Below are positions 23,301 to 35,300 of a DNA stretch of 64,000 bases, in pieces. Source of the stretch: Centroberyx gerrardi (lineage: Eukaryota > Chordata > Actinopteri > Beryciformes > Berycidae). The translations under genes were made by a program, and so were the position numbers. The notes under the pieces are model-generated. The model had not been told where the DNA came from, did no database searches, and saw nothing but the letters and a program-made list of their open reading frames with translations. The stretch's first letter is position 1. Every line of letters begins with the position of its first letter. Location: assembly GCF_048128805.1 (NCBI RefSeq), contig NC_136005.1:15017760-15081759 (forward strand), given 5' to 3'.

Positions 23301-26300
23301 CTGTCCCATGTCACAAATTGAGTTTGAGGGACCTCTATAGGTAGGGACTGGAATAAGTAAAGAAGCCTAGGTAGCACATTCATTTTGATGGTCTCAACTC
23401 TCGAGCTAAAATCCAGTGGTAGAGTAGACCATCTTTCAATGTCTTTTTGAATCTCTTGATTTATCTTATTATAGTTTGCTTTGTATAGTTTAAATAGTCA
23501 TTTAGTGATGTTAACCCCTAGATATTTAATTTTCTTTAGATTCCAATTAAATGATTCCTGAATCTCTTTTGATGGAGTATAATTAAGTGTTAGTACCTGT
23601 GTTTTTGAAACATTAATTTTATATCCCGAAAGGTGTCCATATGTTTCTAGAAGCTTCATCAGTACAGGAAGTGATTTATTCGGTTGCTCAAGGAAGGCTA
23701 TGACATCATCAGCAAAGAGTCCTATTTTATGTTCCATGCCATTTACCATAACTCCTTTAAGTTCTTTGTTTTGACGAACTGCTTGTGCCAAAGGCTCTAT
23801 AAAAAGAGCAAATAGAGTGGGTGATAGACAACATCCTTGTCTAGTTGACCTCTGCAAACTAATTTTGTCTGTCAGGTTTCCATTTATCTTAATTCTAGCA
23901 GTAGGCTGTTGATATAGTGTCTTTATGCATTGTATTGATCTACTGCTAAATCCGAATCGTTCTAACACTTCATAGAGAAATTTCCAATTTACACGATCGA
24001 AAGCTTTTTCTTCGTCAATGCTTACTAATATAGTACTTTGTTTTTTCTTCTGTGCTTGATCTACAATATGTAAGGTTCTTCTGATATTATCCTGCGTTTG
24101 ACGTTCTCTTACAAATCCTGTTTGATCTTCTTCTATCATTTATGTTATAAAGGTGTTCAATCGTTTAGAAATAATTGTTGTATATATTTTATAGTCTACA
24201 TTTAATATTGAAATTGGTCTATAATTCCCGCAGTGTTCTTTATCCCTTCCTTGTTTTGGGATGACTGAAATTATTGCTTCAGTCCATGATGGTGGTATTT
24301 TATTATTTTGGAGTGTCCAATTAAAAGAGGCCAGGAGTAGTGGTGTCAGTTCATCCCTGAACATCTTGTACCACTCTGCGGGGTATCCATCACCACCTGG
24401 AGATTTATTATTTTTTAATTTATTTATTGCATCTGTCACCTCCTCCATTGTAATATCGGCCGTTAGTATATCATTTTGTAGGTAGCCAATTGATGGCAAA
24501 TCCAATGAATTTAGAAATGCTCTCATTTCTTCTTTATCTGCGGATGCGGGTTGTGTATATAATTCCTCATAGTACCCCTGAAAGATTTTCTCTATATCCT
24601 CTGGTGTATATGTTAGCTCATTTGTGTGAGGGTCCCTGATTTTATGTATATTATTGATTGCTTGTTGTTTACGTATACGTTTTGCTAACAGTTTAGTGGC
24701 CCTCGGGTCTGCTTCATAGTAGTTCTGTTTCAGAAACTTGTTCCTTTTTTCAACTTCATCCAGTAGTATGTCATTTATCTTAGTTTTGAAGACCTTAATT
24801 TGTTGATATACCTTTGGATCTTTTGTATTCTGATAATCCCGCTCCAATTCTCTTAATCTTTCAGTATAGTTTCTATATGCCTCTAATTTAGCCCTTTTTA
24901 CACGTGCAGTTTCAGCTATCAATTTTCCCCTAATGACCACCTTCATGGCGTCCCAAAATATTGTTGGGTCTACTGCACTATTGTCATTTTCCTCTATGTA
25001 TCTTTTTATTTCTGCTTTTATCATCTCCTTTCTTTGTTCATTATTCAATATTCCCACATTGAGTCTCCATATTGTGTGTCGTTTTCTGTTATTTAGGCAT
25101 ATTTTTAAATAGAGTGGATTATGATCTGACACATCTGCCCCTCCAATCCTACATTCCTTCACTATGTGGCTATCACCTATATTCATAAAAAAATAGTCTA
25201 TCCTTGAGTGGACTTTATGAGCAGCTGAATAATGTGTGAAATCTCTTTCCAAAGGATGCAGGTTTCTCCATATGTCAATCATCCCCATCTCTTCCAATGA
25301 CATATTCATGAACCTTGTTAATTGCATTTTAGTTCTTTTGAGACTCGTTGTATCCATACTGTGATTCATAACAACATTTAGATCTCCCCCACAGATTAAG
25401 GTTCCCTCTGTTTCTACAGCTATAACATCGAACAGGGACTTGAAAAAATATTTATTGCTTTCTGGGGGTGCATATACATTTATCAGTGTTATTGGTTCAT
25501 TTACTAACCTTCCCTTTACTATAATATATCTTCCTTCTTTATCTTTGAATTCCTTTTCATAATCAAACTGGGTTGCGTTTGATATTAATGTTGCAACTCC
25601 TCTTCTGCGTCCCTCTTTATATGAACTGTAATATAAATTCCTATAGCCATACCTTTTTAGTTTTCCATACTCTAACTGGGATAAATGGGTCTCTTGGAGG
25701 AATACGATTTGTACTTTTTCCTTTTTCAATTTTGTCATAACCCTTTCTCTTTTCATTGGTGTTTTTAGACTAGGGGTGTCACGATTCTCCAAATCCACCA
25801 TTCGATTTGACTTTCGATTTTTAAGGTCACGATTCGATTTTCGATTTAAACAGGGTTTTTTTTTCAGCACTGATGGCTATGCCATTGTTAAACTATCAAG
25901 TCTTGATCTGTAAAGATCAACAGATCATTGGTTTTATGCCCTGACAACTGTCATTTCTTCTTTAAAAAGATGGTATCAAGTGTGATATAACTAATAGCCT
26001 GGTAAGACCATCCTGATCACATGACCTCACATTCTGTTTCGCTCCACGGATCAGTCTGGACTTCCAGCCACCCACATCGATTTCTTGAAATTAAAATGTA
26101 ACCGGGCCAATCAGGGACTGCGTCGTAGTTGATGACGTGAAATACAGGCCGCCGCTGGCAAAACAGTAATGGCGTCTCCCGAAGCAACGAGCGGTAACGT
26201 TAACGTTAGTAGAGTAAACACAGCCATAAGTGCAGTTATTGCAGAAATAGACTCAATAACAACAATTAAACAAGAACAAGAGTATGCACTAGCGGAGTTT

Positions 26301-29300
26301 CTGGGCGGAAAAGACGTTTTCGCCGTTCTTCCGACTGGATTTGAATTTGGATTCGCTGATTGGCTGAAGGAGTTTGTCTGTCAAGGCAAGTACTCCCGCC
26401 CACTGAAATTGATGTGGGCGGCTGGAAGTCCAGACTGATCCGTGGAGCGAAACAGAATGTGAGGTCACGTGATCAGGATGGTCTTACCAGGCTACCACAC
26501 GAAGGCCATATGGCCAAATTTTTTTCAAAGTTTTTCCATTTAAAAAAACACAACTTTCCCTTTAATTTGGTACCAAATACATGGCAAGGCGATTCAGGGC
26601 GTCTCCTTACTGAAGTGTCATTCACAGTATGACAACAAAACAGATCCTTCCTATCTTGGCTATAAGCTTTCAAAATCCATACAAAACCTCCAGCGCTTCA
26701 GCCCACACAGTAATAAGATCAGACAATAATAGTCGGCAAACAAATATGGAAAAAGTCGCCAAACTTATATGGATAAAAGTCGCTGTAACCCGGCCAGTCC
26801 TCCTACCGACTCTTCGGCGCACTGCCTCCCGGAAAACAGCATCCGTCTCCGGCGGTGAGAGCAGGTAGTCCCGCTGTTTAGTGAAGGTGATCTTGTGTCT
26901 TGTTTTATTGAGCAAGAACAAGCGATTTCAATCAAAAGACTTCAACTCGTAACTTCTCTTCGGAACTTTCCACTACATATTGCGGGTCAGGTTCTGTCTC
27001 ACAGCACAATCTGACAGCTTCCAGAAGGTTTTAAAAGCATGACGCTTAGCCGGCGAAGCCATTTTTACCGCTGGAGGACGACTAAACCCGGGGAAAATCA
27101 AACTGTCACCAGATATACAGTATTTTCTGGTTCCGGTTCATCTGTCATCTCTTGCCGTGACTCTAGTTTTCCTTGTGTTTCTCTGTGTTCCCTGCCTCCC
27201 TTGTGTCTCCGCCTCCCTGGTCTGTCTCTCTGTGTTAGTCTGTGTCTGTTAGAGTGTGTGTGGTGTGGGCGTGGCTCCCTCTCTCCTCAGCTCCTGATTT
27301 ACCTGCACACCTGAACCTCATTACTCATCACCACCAGTATATCTACCCTGGCTTGTCATCCATTCATCGCCAGATTGTTCCACCTAACCTGTGGTAGACA
27401 CACTCTCGGTCGCTCTGTATTCACGTCAGAGTTAATTCTTGTGTTCCTTGTCCCGTATGTTTGATCGTGTATCTCCCCCTCCCGAAGCAGCCCTAACCAG
27501 TCAGCCTCCCTCAGTGCTACCGCCAGCCAGTCGCCCGCTGTCTCCGTGGACGAGCCCATGCAGTTGGGTCGGACCCATCTCTCCCCAGTGGAACGCCAAC
27601 ATCGGATGAGGACCAGCACCTGCATTTACTGCGGTCAGGACGGTCACTTCCTGGCAGCATGTCCGCTCCGGCCAAAAGAGGAGGCTCGTCAGTGGCGGTG
27701 GGACTACTGATGAGCCATACCACCATCTCTTCTTCAACTCCCCGCGTTCGTATGCAGTTCCATGCTTCCCTGCTCTGGAGAGAAGATTCCATCCCTGTGC
27801 TTGCTCTGGTTGATACCGGCGCCGATGCGAATTTCATTGACGCCACACTAGTTTCTCAAGCCGGTATATCCACCAAGGCTCTTCCTACTACGCTGGACGC
27901 TAATGCACTGGATGGCAGACTCCTGGCTCGGGTCACCCACCACTCTGTACCCCTCAACCTCCTCATTTCGGGAAACCACCGGGAGGCCATTCAGCTCCAC
28001 CTTATTTCCTCTCCGCTCGCTCCTGTGGTTCTGGGTCGGCCCTGGTTAGAGTTGCATAACCCTCATATAGACTGGTCTACGGGTTCAGTGGTGAGTTGGA
28101 GCGTCTTCTGTCATTCTCATTGCCTCCAATCTGCTCTGGCCCCCGGTGAGTCCGCTGTCTCTCCCTCACCTGAGCCTCCTGATCTCTCCTCTGTGCCCGT
28201 TGAGTACCATGATTTGGGAGAGGTATTCAGTAAACAGCGGGCTCTCTCCTTACCTCCTCACCGGCCGTATGACTGCGCCATCGATCTGCTACCTGGTGCT
28301 CCTCTGCCCTCCAGTCGACTCTACAACCTGTCTCGTCCAGAGCGAGAAGCGATGGAGAAGTACATTCATGATTCCCTGGCTGCCGGGCTTGTTCACCCTT
28401 CCTCCTCTCCCGTTGGAGCGGGGTTTTTCTTCGTGGTGAAGAAGGATCACACCCTACATCCCTGTATCGATTTCCGTGGCCTCAACGATATAACGGTAAA
28501 GAACAAGTATCCGCTTCCTCTCATTGACTCTGCTTTTGTGCCCCTGCAACAGGCCACGGTCTTCTCCAAGCTGGATCTCCGTAACGCATACCATCTCATT
28601 CGGATTCGAGACGGAGATGAATGGAAGACGGTGTTTAACACCCCCCTGGGACACTTCGAGTACCTGGTGATGCCCTTCATCTTCGTATACCTGGATGACA
28701 TCCTGATCTTCTCTCGTGACATGGAGGAACACACTCAGCATGTTCGGTTAGTGCTCCGTCGCCTACTTGAAAACAAGCTGTTTGTGAAAGCCGAGAAATG
28801 TGAGTTTCATAAGTCTTCTGTGAGTTTCCTGGGCTACATCATTGAGCAGGGACAGGTGAAGATGGATCCGTCCAAGATCCAGGCAGTGTCGGAGTGGACG
28901 AGGCCCACCGCCCGGAAGCAACTCCAGCGTTTCCTGGGATTCGCTAACTTCTACAGGCGGTTCATCAAAGACTACAGCAGAGTGGCAGCTTCCCTAACCC
29001 GGCTCACCTCCACAGTCTCCCCCTTCTCTTGGACTCCCGAGGCTGATACCGTGTTCAACCACCTTAAGAGACTCTTTACCTCCGCTCCAGTCCTGATTCA
29101 CCCAGACTAGGGTTGGGCGATATGTCAAAATTTTCCTACCGGCCACCGTCAGCCCAACAACCGGCGATTGCCGATATATTCGCCGGGTGTCAAAACGGCT
29201 AAGATTGTCACTACAATGACAATAGCTGGTCCACCTTAAAGGTCAGTCCACCTTAAGTGAGCCTGGTCAGGTTAGCCATTGTCGCTAACTTCGGGGCTAA

Positions 29301-32300
29301 CCCCCTTCACTTTAATCAAAAACTAAACTGTACACACTGGCGCTGCCCGATCTGAGTCAACCGTAGATGTGAGTCGCGCACATCTCACAGCGACAGAGTC
29401 AACTTCTAGTAGGCTATGTAATGTTAGCTAACTAGAGAAAATGTCCACTAGCCGTGATGCTAATTTTCGCTATGTTCAACTCCATTGACTTATGCTAAAA
29501 ACGTTAGCGATCTAAAAGTCCGCTAGCTGCAACGCTAATTAGTGCCAAATCCCATTTGATTATGTTAAGTGTTAGCGACTTAAAAACTGGATCTGAAATG
29601 GGTTTGTCGCTGCCCGATCTGAGTTGAACATAGCGAAAATTAGCATCACGGGCTAGAAGTGTGACGGTGAGGTCACACACACGCATATATTTATGTTATA
29701 TATAACTGGTTCTTCGGATCACGTCGGAAATCAAGTGTGTTTATGTTTATGGTTGTACTAAACGCCACTCTGGAAGGCGGAGTGAAAAGGCAACTGTCAT
29801 AGAGAGAGGGTGGAGACGTGATGTCGTTTAAATATGGGATAACGGCGCCCAACTCCAACTGCCAGTTCCTATTCGCACACGCTTTGAATTGCGCTTTACA
29901 GGTTAATTATTTACCATTAAATTAGCAAAATAAAATGACAAAAATCGCCCAAAAAAATCAACCGCCGATGGACTCAGCCAATCGCCGATAGCCGATATAT
30001 TCGTCCTATTGCCCAACCCTAACCCAGACCCCTCTAAGCAGTTTGTGGTGGAAGTGGATGCTTCAGACTCGGGAGTGGGGGCTGTGCTCTCTCAGCGTGC
30101 TGCAGATGACATGAAACTACATCCCTGTGCATTCTTCTCCCGACGTCTCTCCCCTGCGGAGAGTAACTATGACGTGGGGAATCGAGAGCTCCTGGCGGTG
30201 GTTCTGGCTTTGGAGGAGTGGAGACACTGGCTGGAGGGGTCTGAACATCCCTTCATTGTCTGGACTGACCATAAAAACCTCTCCTATCTTCGTTCCGCCA
30301 AACGACTTAACTCTCGCCAAGCTCGGTGGGCATTGTTCCTTGGCCGCTTCAGTTTCACCCTCACCTATTGCCCTGGTTCCCGGAATGTCAAGCCTGATGC
30401 CCTCTCCCGCCAGTCTGCCCCTGAGAGATCTTCCTCCGAGCCTGAGACCATCCTTCCCTCCACCTGCGTGGTGGCTGCGGTTACGTGGGAGGTGGAGGAT
30501 GTTGTCCGAGAAGCGCAACGCACCCAGCCAGACCCAGGTAATGGCCCTCCTAACCATCTGTTTGTGCCAGAATCCGCCAGGTCCCAGGTTCTCCAGTGGG
30601 GACACGCCTCGAAGCTCTCCTGCCACCCTGGTCTCCATTGCACGCTCTCTTTCATCAAGCGGCAGTTCTGGTGGCCCTCTATGGAGAAGGATACCAGGGG
30701 TTTTGTGTCTGCCGGCTCTGTTTGTGCCCGCAGTAAATCTTCTCATCAACCTCCAGCTGGATTACTGCGACCCCTACCCGTTCCCAGCCGCCCTTGGTCC
30801 CATATAGCAGTGGATTTCGTTACCGGCTTACCTCCATCATCAGGTAACACATACATACATACATACATACTCAGGTACCATACTTACCATAGTTGACCAG
30901 TTTTCTAAGTCAGTCCACTTTGTTCCCCTTCCCAAACTCCCCTCGGCATTCCACAGGACATTGTGACAGAGGACCACAATTCATCTCCCAAGTGTGGAAG
31001 AGTTTTTGCCAGGCTCTGGGTGCCACCCGCAGTCTTTCCTCTGGCTACCACTCCCAGACGAACGGCCAAACTGACCAGGATTTGGAGGCAGCTCTTCGGT
31101 GTGTCACAGTGCACAATCCGTCCAGCTGGAGCTCGCACCTACCCTGGGTCGAATACGCCCACTACTCTCTCACCAGCTCCGCCACAGGTATGACCCCTTT
31201 CCAAGTCTCTCTGGGCTTCCAACCTCCCCTTTTCCCTGCTCAGGAAGAGGAAGTGGGGGTGCCGTCGGTGCAGGTTCACCTCCAGCGGTGTCGTCGTATC
31301 TGGAAGGCGACTCGTGCCGCCCTTCTCCGCTTCACGGCCCGCAACCAGCATCTTGCCGATCGCCACCGGACCCCCTCCCGGGACTTACCTCTGTTGACGG
31401 AATCTCGCAAGTTAGCACCCCGTTATGTGGGTCCGTTTGAAATTGAGAGGATCGTCAATCCATCTGCTGTGCACCTTAAGTTGCCTGCCTCTATGAGGGT
31501 CCATCCCACGTTTCATGTCTCTCTTCTAAAGCCTGTCTCCTCCAGTCCCTTGTCGCCTCCCACCGCCCCTCCTCCGCCTCCTCGGATGATCGACGACCAC
31601 CCAGTTTACACTGTCCGACGACTCCTGGATGTCCACCGCCGTGGCCGGGGGTTCCAGTTTCTGGTGGACTGGGAGGGATACGGTCCTGAGGAGCGTTGTT
31701 GGGTCCCCAAGCGTGACATTCTGGACCCCTCTCTCATCCATGATTTCTACCGTGAGCATCCTGATAAGCCTGGTGGGTCGCCAGGAGGCGCCCATTGAGG
31801 GGGTGGTCCTGTCATGTCTCTTGCCGTGACTCTAGTTTTCCTTGTGTTTCTCTGTGTTCCCTGCCTCCCTTGTGTCTCCGCCTCCCTGGTCTGTCTCTCT
31901 GTGTTAGTTTGTGTCTGTTAGAGTGTGTGTGGCTCGAAAACAATCCCCAACATCATCGATGACAACTTGAAGTATAAAACAAAGCTGATAACTTGATTTT
32001 CAGTTTTTGGTACATTTTAAATGATTTAAAATGACGGGCGCTCTTGGGCGCTATAGTGAAATATAGAACGGGCGCTCTGTAGCAGCTACCTGTGTCGTCA
32101 TTGAAATGTTTTTTTTTTTTTTTTCTTCAGACACGTGCAAGTAGGCAGGGGTGGAGAGAAAAAAAATACTGGGAGAATCGCGAACCTGCTTGTGATTTCG
32201 AAGGTCGAAATCGAACGCTCATTTTGATCGATTTTCGATTTAGAATCGAAATCGTGACACCCCTAGTTTAGACCATTCACGTTCAGTGACATTATCTTGA

Positions 32301-35300
32301 TATTGTTAGACATCCTTATGTTTTGCTACTCCCTGAATATGTGCTCCCAAACAGTTCTGAACTAACACAAACCAAAAATAAAGAGGACTTCAAAACATGG
32401 GGTAATCTCTCATTCCTCCCCAAATCACCGTTGGTGGGTGTAGGGGAAATCCTCATCTCTAAAGAGGGCCCCTCCCTAGACCTAGGACTATACCCAACCA
32501 GTGGGGTTCCACGATGTCTAGACATGTCCAACTTAAATAACTCGACCTCTCTCAGTCGGTTCTTAATGTATTATATAACTTAAAGAAGTCTGAAAGATTT
32601 CAAATATTCCTACTGTGGATCTATTTTTCAGTATCATAGTCATTTTAATCCAGTATGTGGATAAAGTTCCATTCAGTGCTTACCAAATATTCTTTGTTCA
32701 AAAGTCTGCCCGTTTAAACCTTTCCATCATCCCTTCTCTTCTACCTAATCATGTTGTCTTGGTCCTTAACCATACCTGTGTTTTTCTGATCCACAGTGTT
32801 ACCTCTTCCCTTAAGCAAAACAGTCCTAAGATCTCCACTGATATTCTTGTAGCTTTTCTCTCGTTCGGTGCGCTGTATCCCGTCTTCATTCTTTCCCCTT
32901 CACTCGCTGCCATTCTGACCCTCCTCGGATCCTCCCCTCCGCCGCAGGTTCAGTGTCCCCGCCTGGTACATCCACCATGTAGCCTCTTTCTTTCATGTCC
33001 CGTGTGGCTTCCCTGGCGTTTCCATACGTCTTCACTCCGTTGTTCCAATGAATCCGTATTTTTGTGAGCGGTGTCTGAAAACGGATTCCTTTTTCCCTGT
33101 ACCTTTTTAATGCCCATATATGCCCTTTGTTTCTGGACAATTTCGGTAGCGTAATCATGATCAAAGAAGATTTGTTTACCCCCTACATGTATCTTCTTCT
33201 GCCACGCTTTCTTCAGAATCATTTCTTTTGTTTCAAACTGTAAAAAGTTGGCCACAATTGATCTGGGGGCAGCACTCGGGCTCGGTTTTTGGGCGAGGGC
33301 TCTGTGGGCTCGTTGGATCTGAAGATTAGTTCCGTCAGGCAGCTCGAGTTCGGTGTTTAGGAGTTGCTCCAGGTATTTGCTAGCGGAGCTACCTTCCGTG
33401 TCCTCCAGTACGCCGAAGATTCGGATATTGTTTCTCCTTGATCTCCCTTCGAGATCGGTTATTTTTTCTTGCATCTGACGTGTCTGATCCGACATCCCCA
33501 ACAGTGTAACATTCACCTCCGTCTACCACTCTTCCAATTCTGCTATACGTTCCTGGGCTTCGGCAATGGTCACCTTTTGTATCTGTAGTTCATTGTTATT
33601 CTTTGTGAGCTTACGGTCTATTTCTTGTCGGAGATTGGTGATTTCTTGCTTCATCTCTCTCTTCAGTTCGTCTTTAAATGTAGTTATTTTGTGTCGTAAC
33701 TCTTGCTTGAGCTCATTTATATCTTTGCTGATAGTAGCAAGCCCAACTCGCAGTGTCTCCACGTGGTCCTGTCGGTCCATTTTCCCCGTTGGGTCTTCCT
33801 CGTGTTCCTCATGTTCTTCCATTATCTGTTCTTCAACCTTTTTTTGCTGTTTGTTGCTTTTCCGGCTTCTCCGCATACTTCCCCCACTCATATCTTACTT
33901 TTGTCTATCGAGTTACATGTATTTTGTGGGTTTATTTTAACCGACTTGAGAGAGTTGGTTAACTATGCAGCTACTCCCTCCGCCATCTTCCCGGAAGTCC
34001 CGCAGTCATTGTGTTTTTAAAGTAGATAGAGACATCTCTTCTAAGATTTTTTTTCTTTAGTAGGAAGGGTAGGAGGGTAAAAAAAAGAGGGGCAGCTCTG
34101 TTGGTCTATCCTCAGGGGGCCCATGTGGTCTCACAGGCAGAGAATGAGTTGCTACACTGTCCCTGGACACAGATTTAGTGAAGAAGGTAAAGGCAAATGT
34201 CATAAATGAAACCAACGTCACTTTTCTTCCTGTAGCTGTATGACGCATTCCCTCAAGTGATGAAGCATTTGCCAGGTCCTCACAACAAAATCTTTAGCCA
34301 CTACAAGTACTTGGAAGGCTTCATCAGTCAAGAGATAAAGAGGCACAAGCAGGACCTGGACCCCAGCAATCCCCGGGACTACATTGATGCTTTCCTCATG
34401 GAAATGGAAAATGTATGTGAGCAACTACACTGCACACATGCTGTACAATCATTGCCCTTTCTGTCAGTCAAGCTACCATTCATTCAATACTGTATATCTT
34501 TTCTCCATTTCTCAATAGCACAAAGGAGAGTCTGATCTAGGCTTCAATGAGGCCACCCTGGCTCTGTGCTCTCTTGATATGTTCCTGGCTGGAACTGAGA
34601 CCACCTCCACCACTTTGCAGTGGGCCTTTGTTTACCTCATCACGTACCCCAATATCCAGGGTAGGTGAAATCCTAAACCGTGAGCTCACTGTGAAATTGA
34701 AAAAAAAAAATTGATATGCTTTGCTTATTTGCTTTTATAAAGCTTGAATCCTTGTAGTAGTGAGACGCTTTAACCATACAGAATAGTTTTTCCCAAAGGA
34801 CCCTGAGGACCAAAGGGGTCCTTTGGTCCTCCAGGGAACTAAAACTAATAACAGTGGGGAAAAAAGGTCAGGACAGGAATTTGATCCCTTATCACCCCAT
34901 TATCCCATGTGATTTGGTGGAAGCTACTTCATCAGGGCACAACACATAACTGAAAGACCATGCACATTAAAACACTCAGGCAGACTTGATTTGAGAAACA
35001 GCAACACCTGTCCTGTGTAGGGAGGCAGGGAATGAGAATGCTTCTTTTTGGGAATAGAAATATACTAGAGATAATGTCTGTCTGCTGTAATGTTTTAATG
35101 TGCATGGTCTTTCATTTATGTATTGTGCCCTGACAAAAGAGCTTGCTCTGAAACGCTTTGGCCTATAAAGATGATTGATGGGATCAAGTTGCTGTCCTGA
35201 ACCTTTTTTCCCTAATTGCTATTAGGTTAAATCTGTCTATTTCACTACCTAGAGAAAGTCCAGGCAGAGATAGACAGAGTGATTGGACAGACTCGCCAGC

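Larger units (their letters stand above)
27495..31798 (+). pseudogene. Gypsy gag-pol remnant
   Basis: The gag C-terminus with a CCHC knuckle ([14 protein letters not shown], from 27621) ends at 27710. The pol frame (27659 on) overlaps it in the -1 frame. It shows protease DTGAD, reverse transcriptase [11 protein letters not shown] and YLDD, then a hAT insertion. RNase H resumes at 30025 ([25 protein letters not shown]). The integrase zinc region is near 30600, and the core DRGPQFIS / [10 protein letters not shown] follows at 30965-31060. A chromodomain (FLVDWEGYG...CWVPKRDI) lies at about 31640-31740. Breaks: about 27 codons missing between LVMPF and the YLDD block, an ACAT microsatellite with lost integrase sequence at about 30845-30960, and loss of most of gag. 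Confidence 0.85.
27143..31932 (+). mobile_element. Ty3/Gypsy chromovirus-type LTR retrotransposon, degraded
   Basis: Two direct repeats start TGTCAT-CTCTTGCCGTGAC at 27143 and 31810 and match over about 120 bp. The right copy is cut short at about 31932. A purine-rich GAGGGGGTGG tract at 31796-31805 precedes the right LTR. The interior runs gag zinc knuckle, protease, reverse transcriptase, RNase H, integrase, chromodomain. It is interrupted by a hAT (29108-30021) and by deletions. It lies inside the older hAT shell. Confidence 0.85.
25771..32265. mobile_element. hAT-type DNA transposon shell inserted in L1 ORF2
   Basis: The ends TAGGGGTGTCACGATT and AATCGTGACACCCCTA are inverted. Flanking 8-mers TTTTAGAC (25763-25770) and GTTTAGAC (32266-32273) match at 7 of 8 bases, as expected for a hAT target duplication. 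Sub-terminal ATTCGATTTTCGATTT-like runs occur on both sides. No transposase remains. The interior is filled by a TIR/helicase element (25995-26494) and a Ty3/Gypsy element (27143-31932). The stretch 26495-27142 has no feature I can name. Confidence 0.8.
22026..32313 (-). pseudogene. L1 ORF2 (endonuclease and reverse transcriptase), broken
   Basis: The start codon is at 32313-32311 ([15 protein letters not shown]). After 15 or so codons the frame is split by the hAT at 25771-32265 and resumes at about 25762. The endonuclease shows QETH, GGDLN, SRIDYFF and SDHNP. The reverse transcriptase shows [17 protein letters not shown] and FADD, followed by a C-terminal CWRECG...HIFWKC zinc-knuckle-like region. 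Damage: an in-frame stop at 24142-24140, another at 23500-23498, and a frameshift in the T run near 22493-22500 (plus-strand A run). It would have copied its own RNA into DNA, but it cannot be functional now. Confidence 0.85.
21842..34002 (-). mobile_element. Full-length L1-clade LINE, antisense in intron 4 of gene D
   Basis: A 15-bp direct repeat, CAGTCATTGTGTTTT, at 21827-21841 and 34003-34017 brackets the block and is the target-site duplication. In gene C the same intron 4 place (about 13918) is uninterrupted. The LINE runs right to left: 5' UTR, ORF1 (33891-32950), then ORF2 (from 32313 to about 22026) and a short 3' UTR. Without the nested 6.5 kb hAT it is about 5.7 kb, the usual L1 length. 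Both ORFs carry inactivating changes. Confidence 0.85.

Noticed and set aside
22454-25870. Long minus-strand open frames (309, 213 and 576 codons) as host genes
   Set aside because: They carry L1 endonuclease and reverse-transcriptase motifs and lie inside a block bounded by a target-site duplication.
26169-26438. Functional RecQ helicase gene
   Set aside because: Only a short N-terminal part is present, the Walker A GKS is missing, and it lies between the TIRs of a 500-bp element.
30117-30749. 210-codon minus-strand frame
   Set aside because: It lies antisense to the Gypsy RNase H and integrase coding frame and reflects its codon bias.
27659-31798. Long plus-strand frames as host aspartyl protease or chromodomain genes
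   Set aside because: The domain order protease, RT, RNase H, integrase, chromodomain between two LTR copies is that of a Ty3/Gypsy element.
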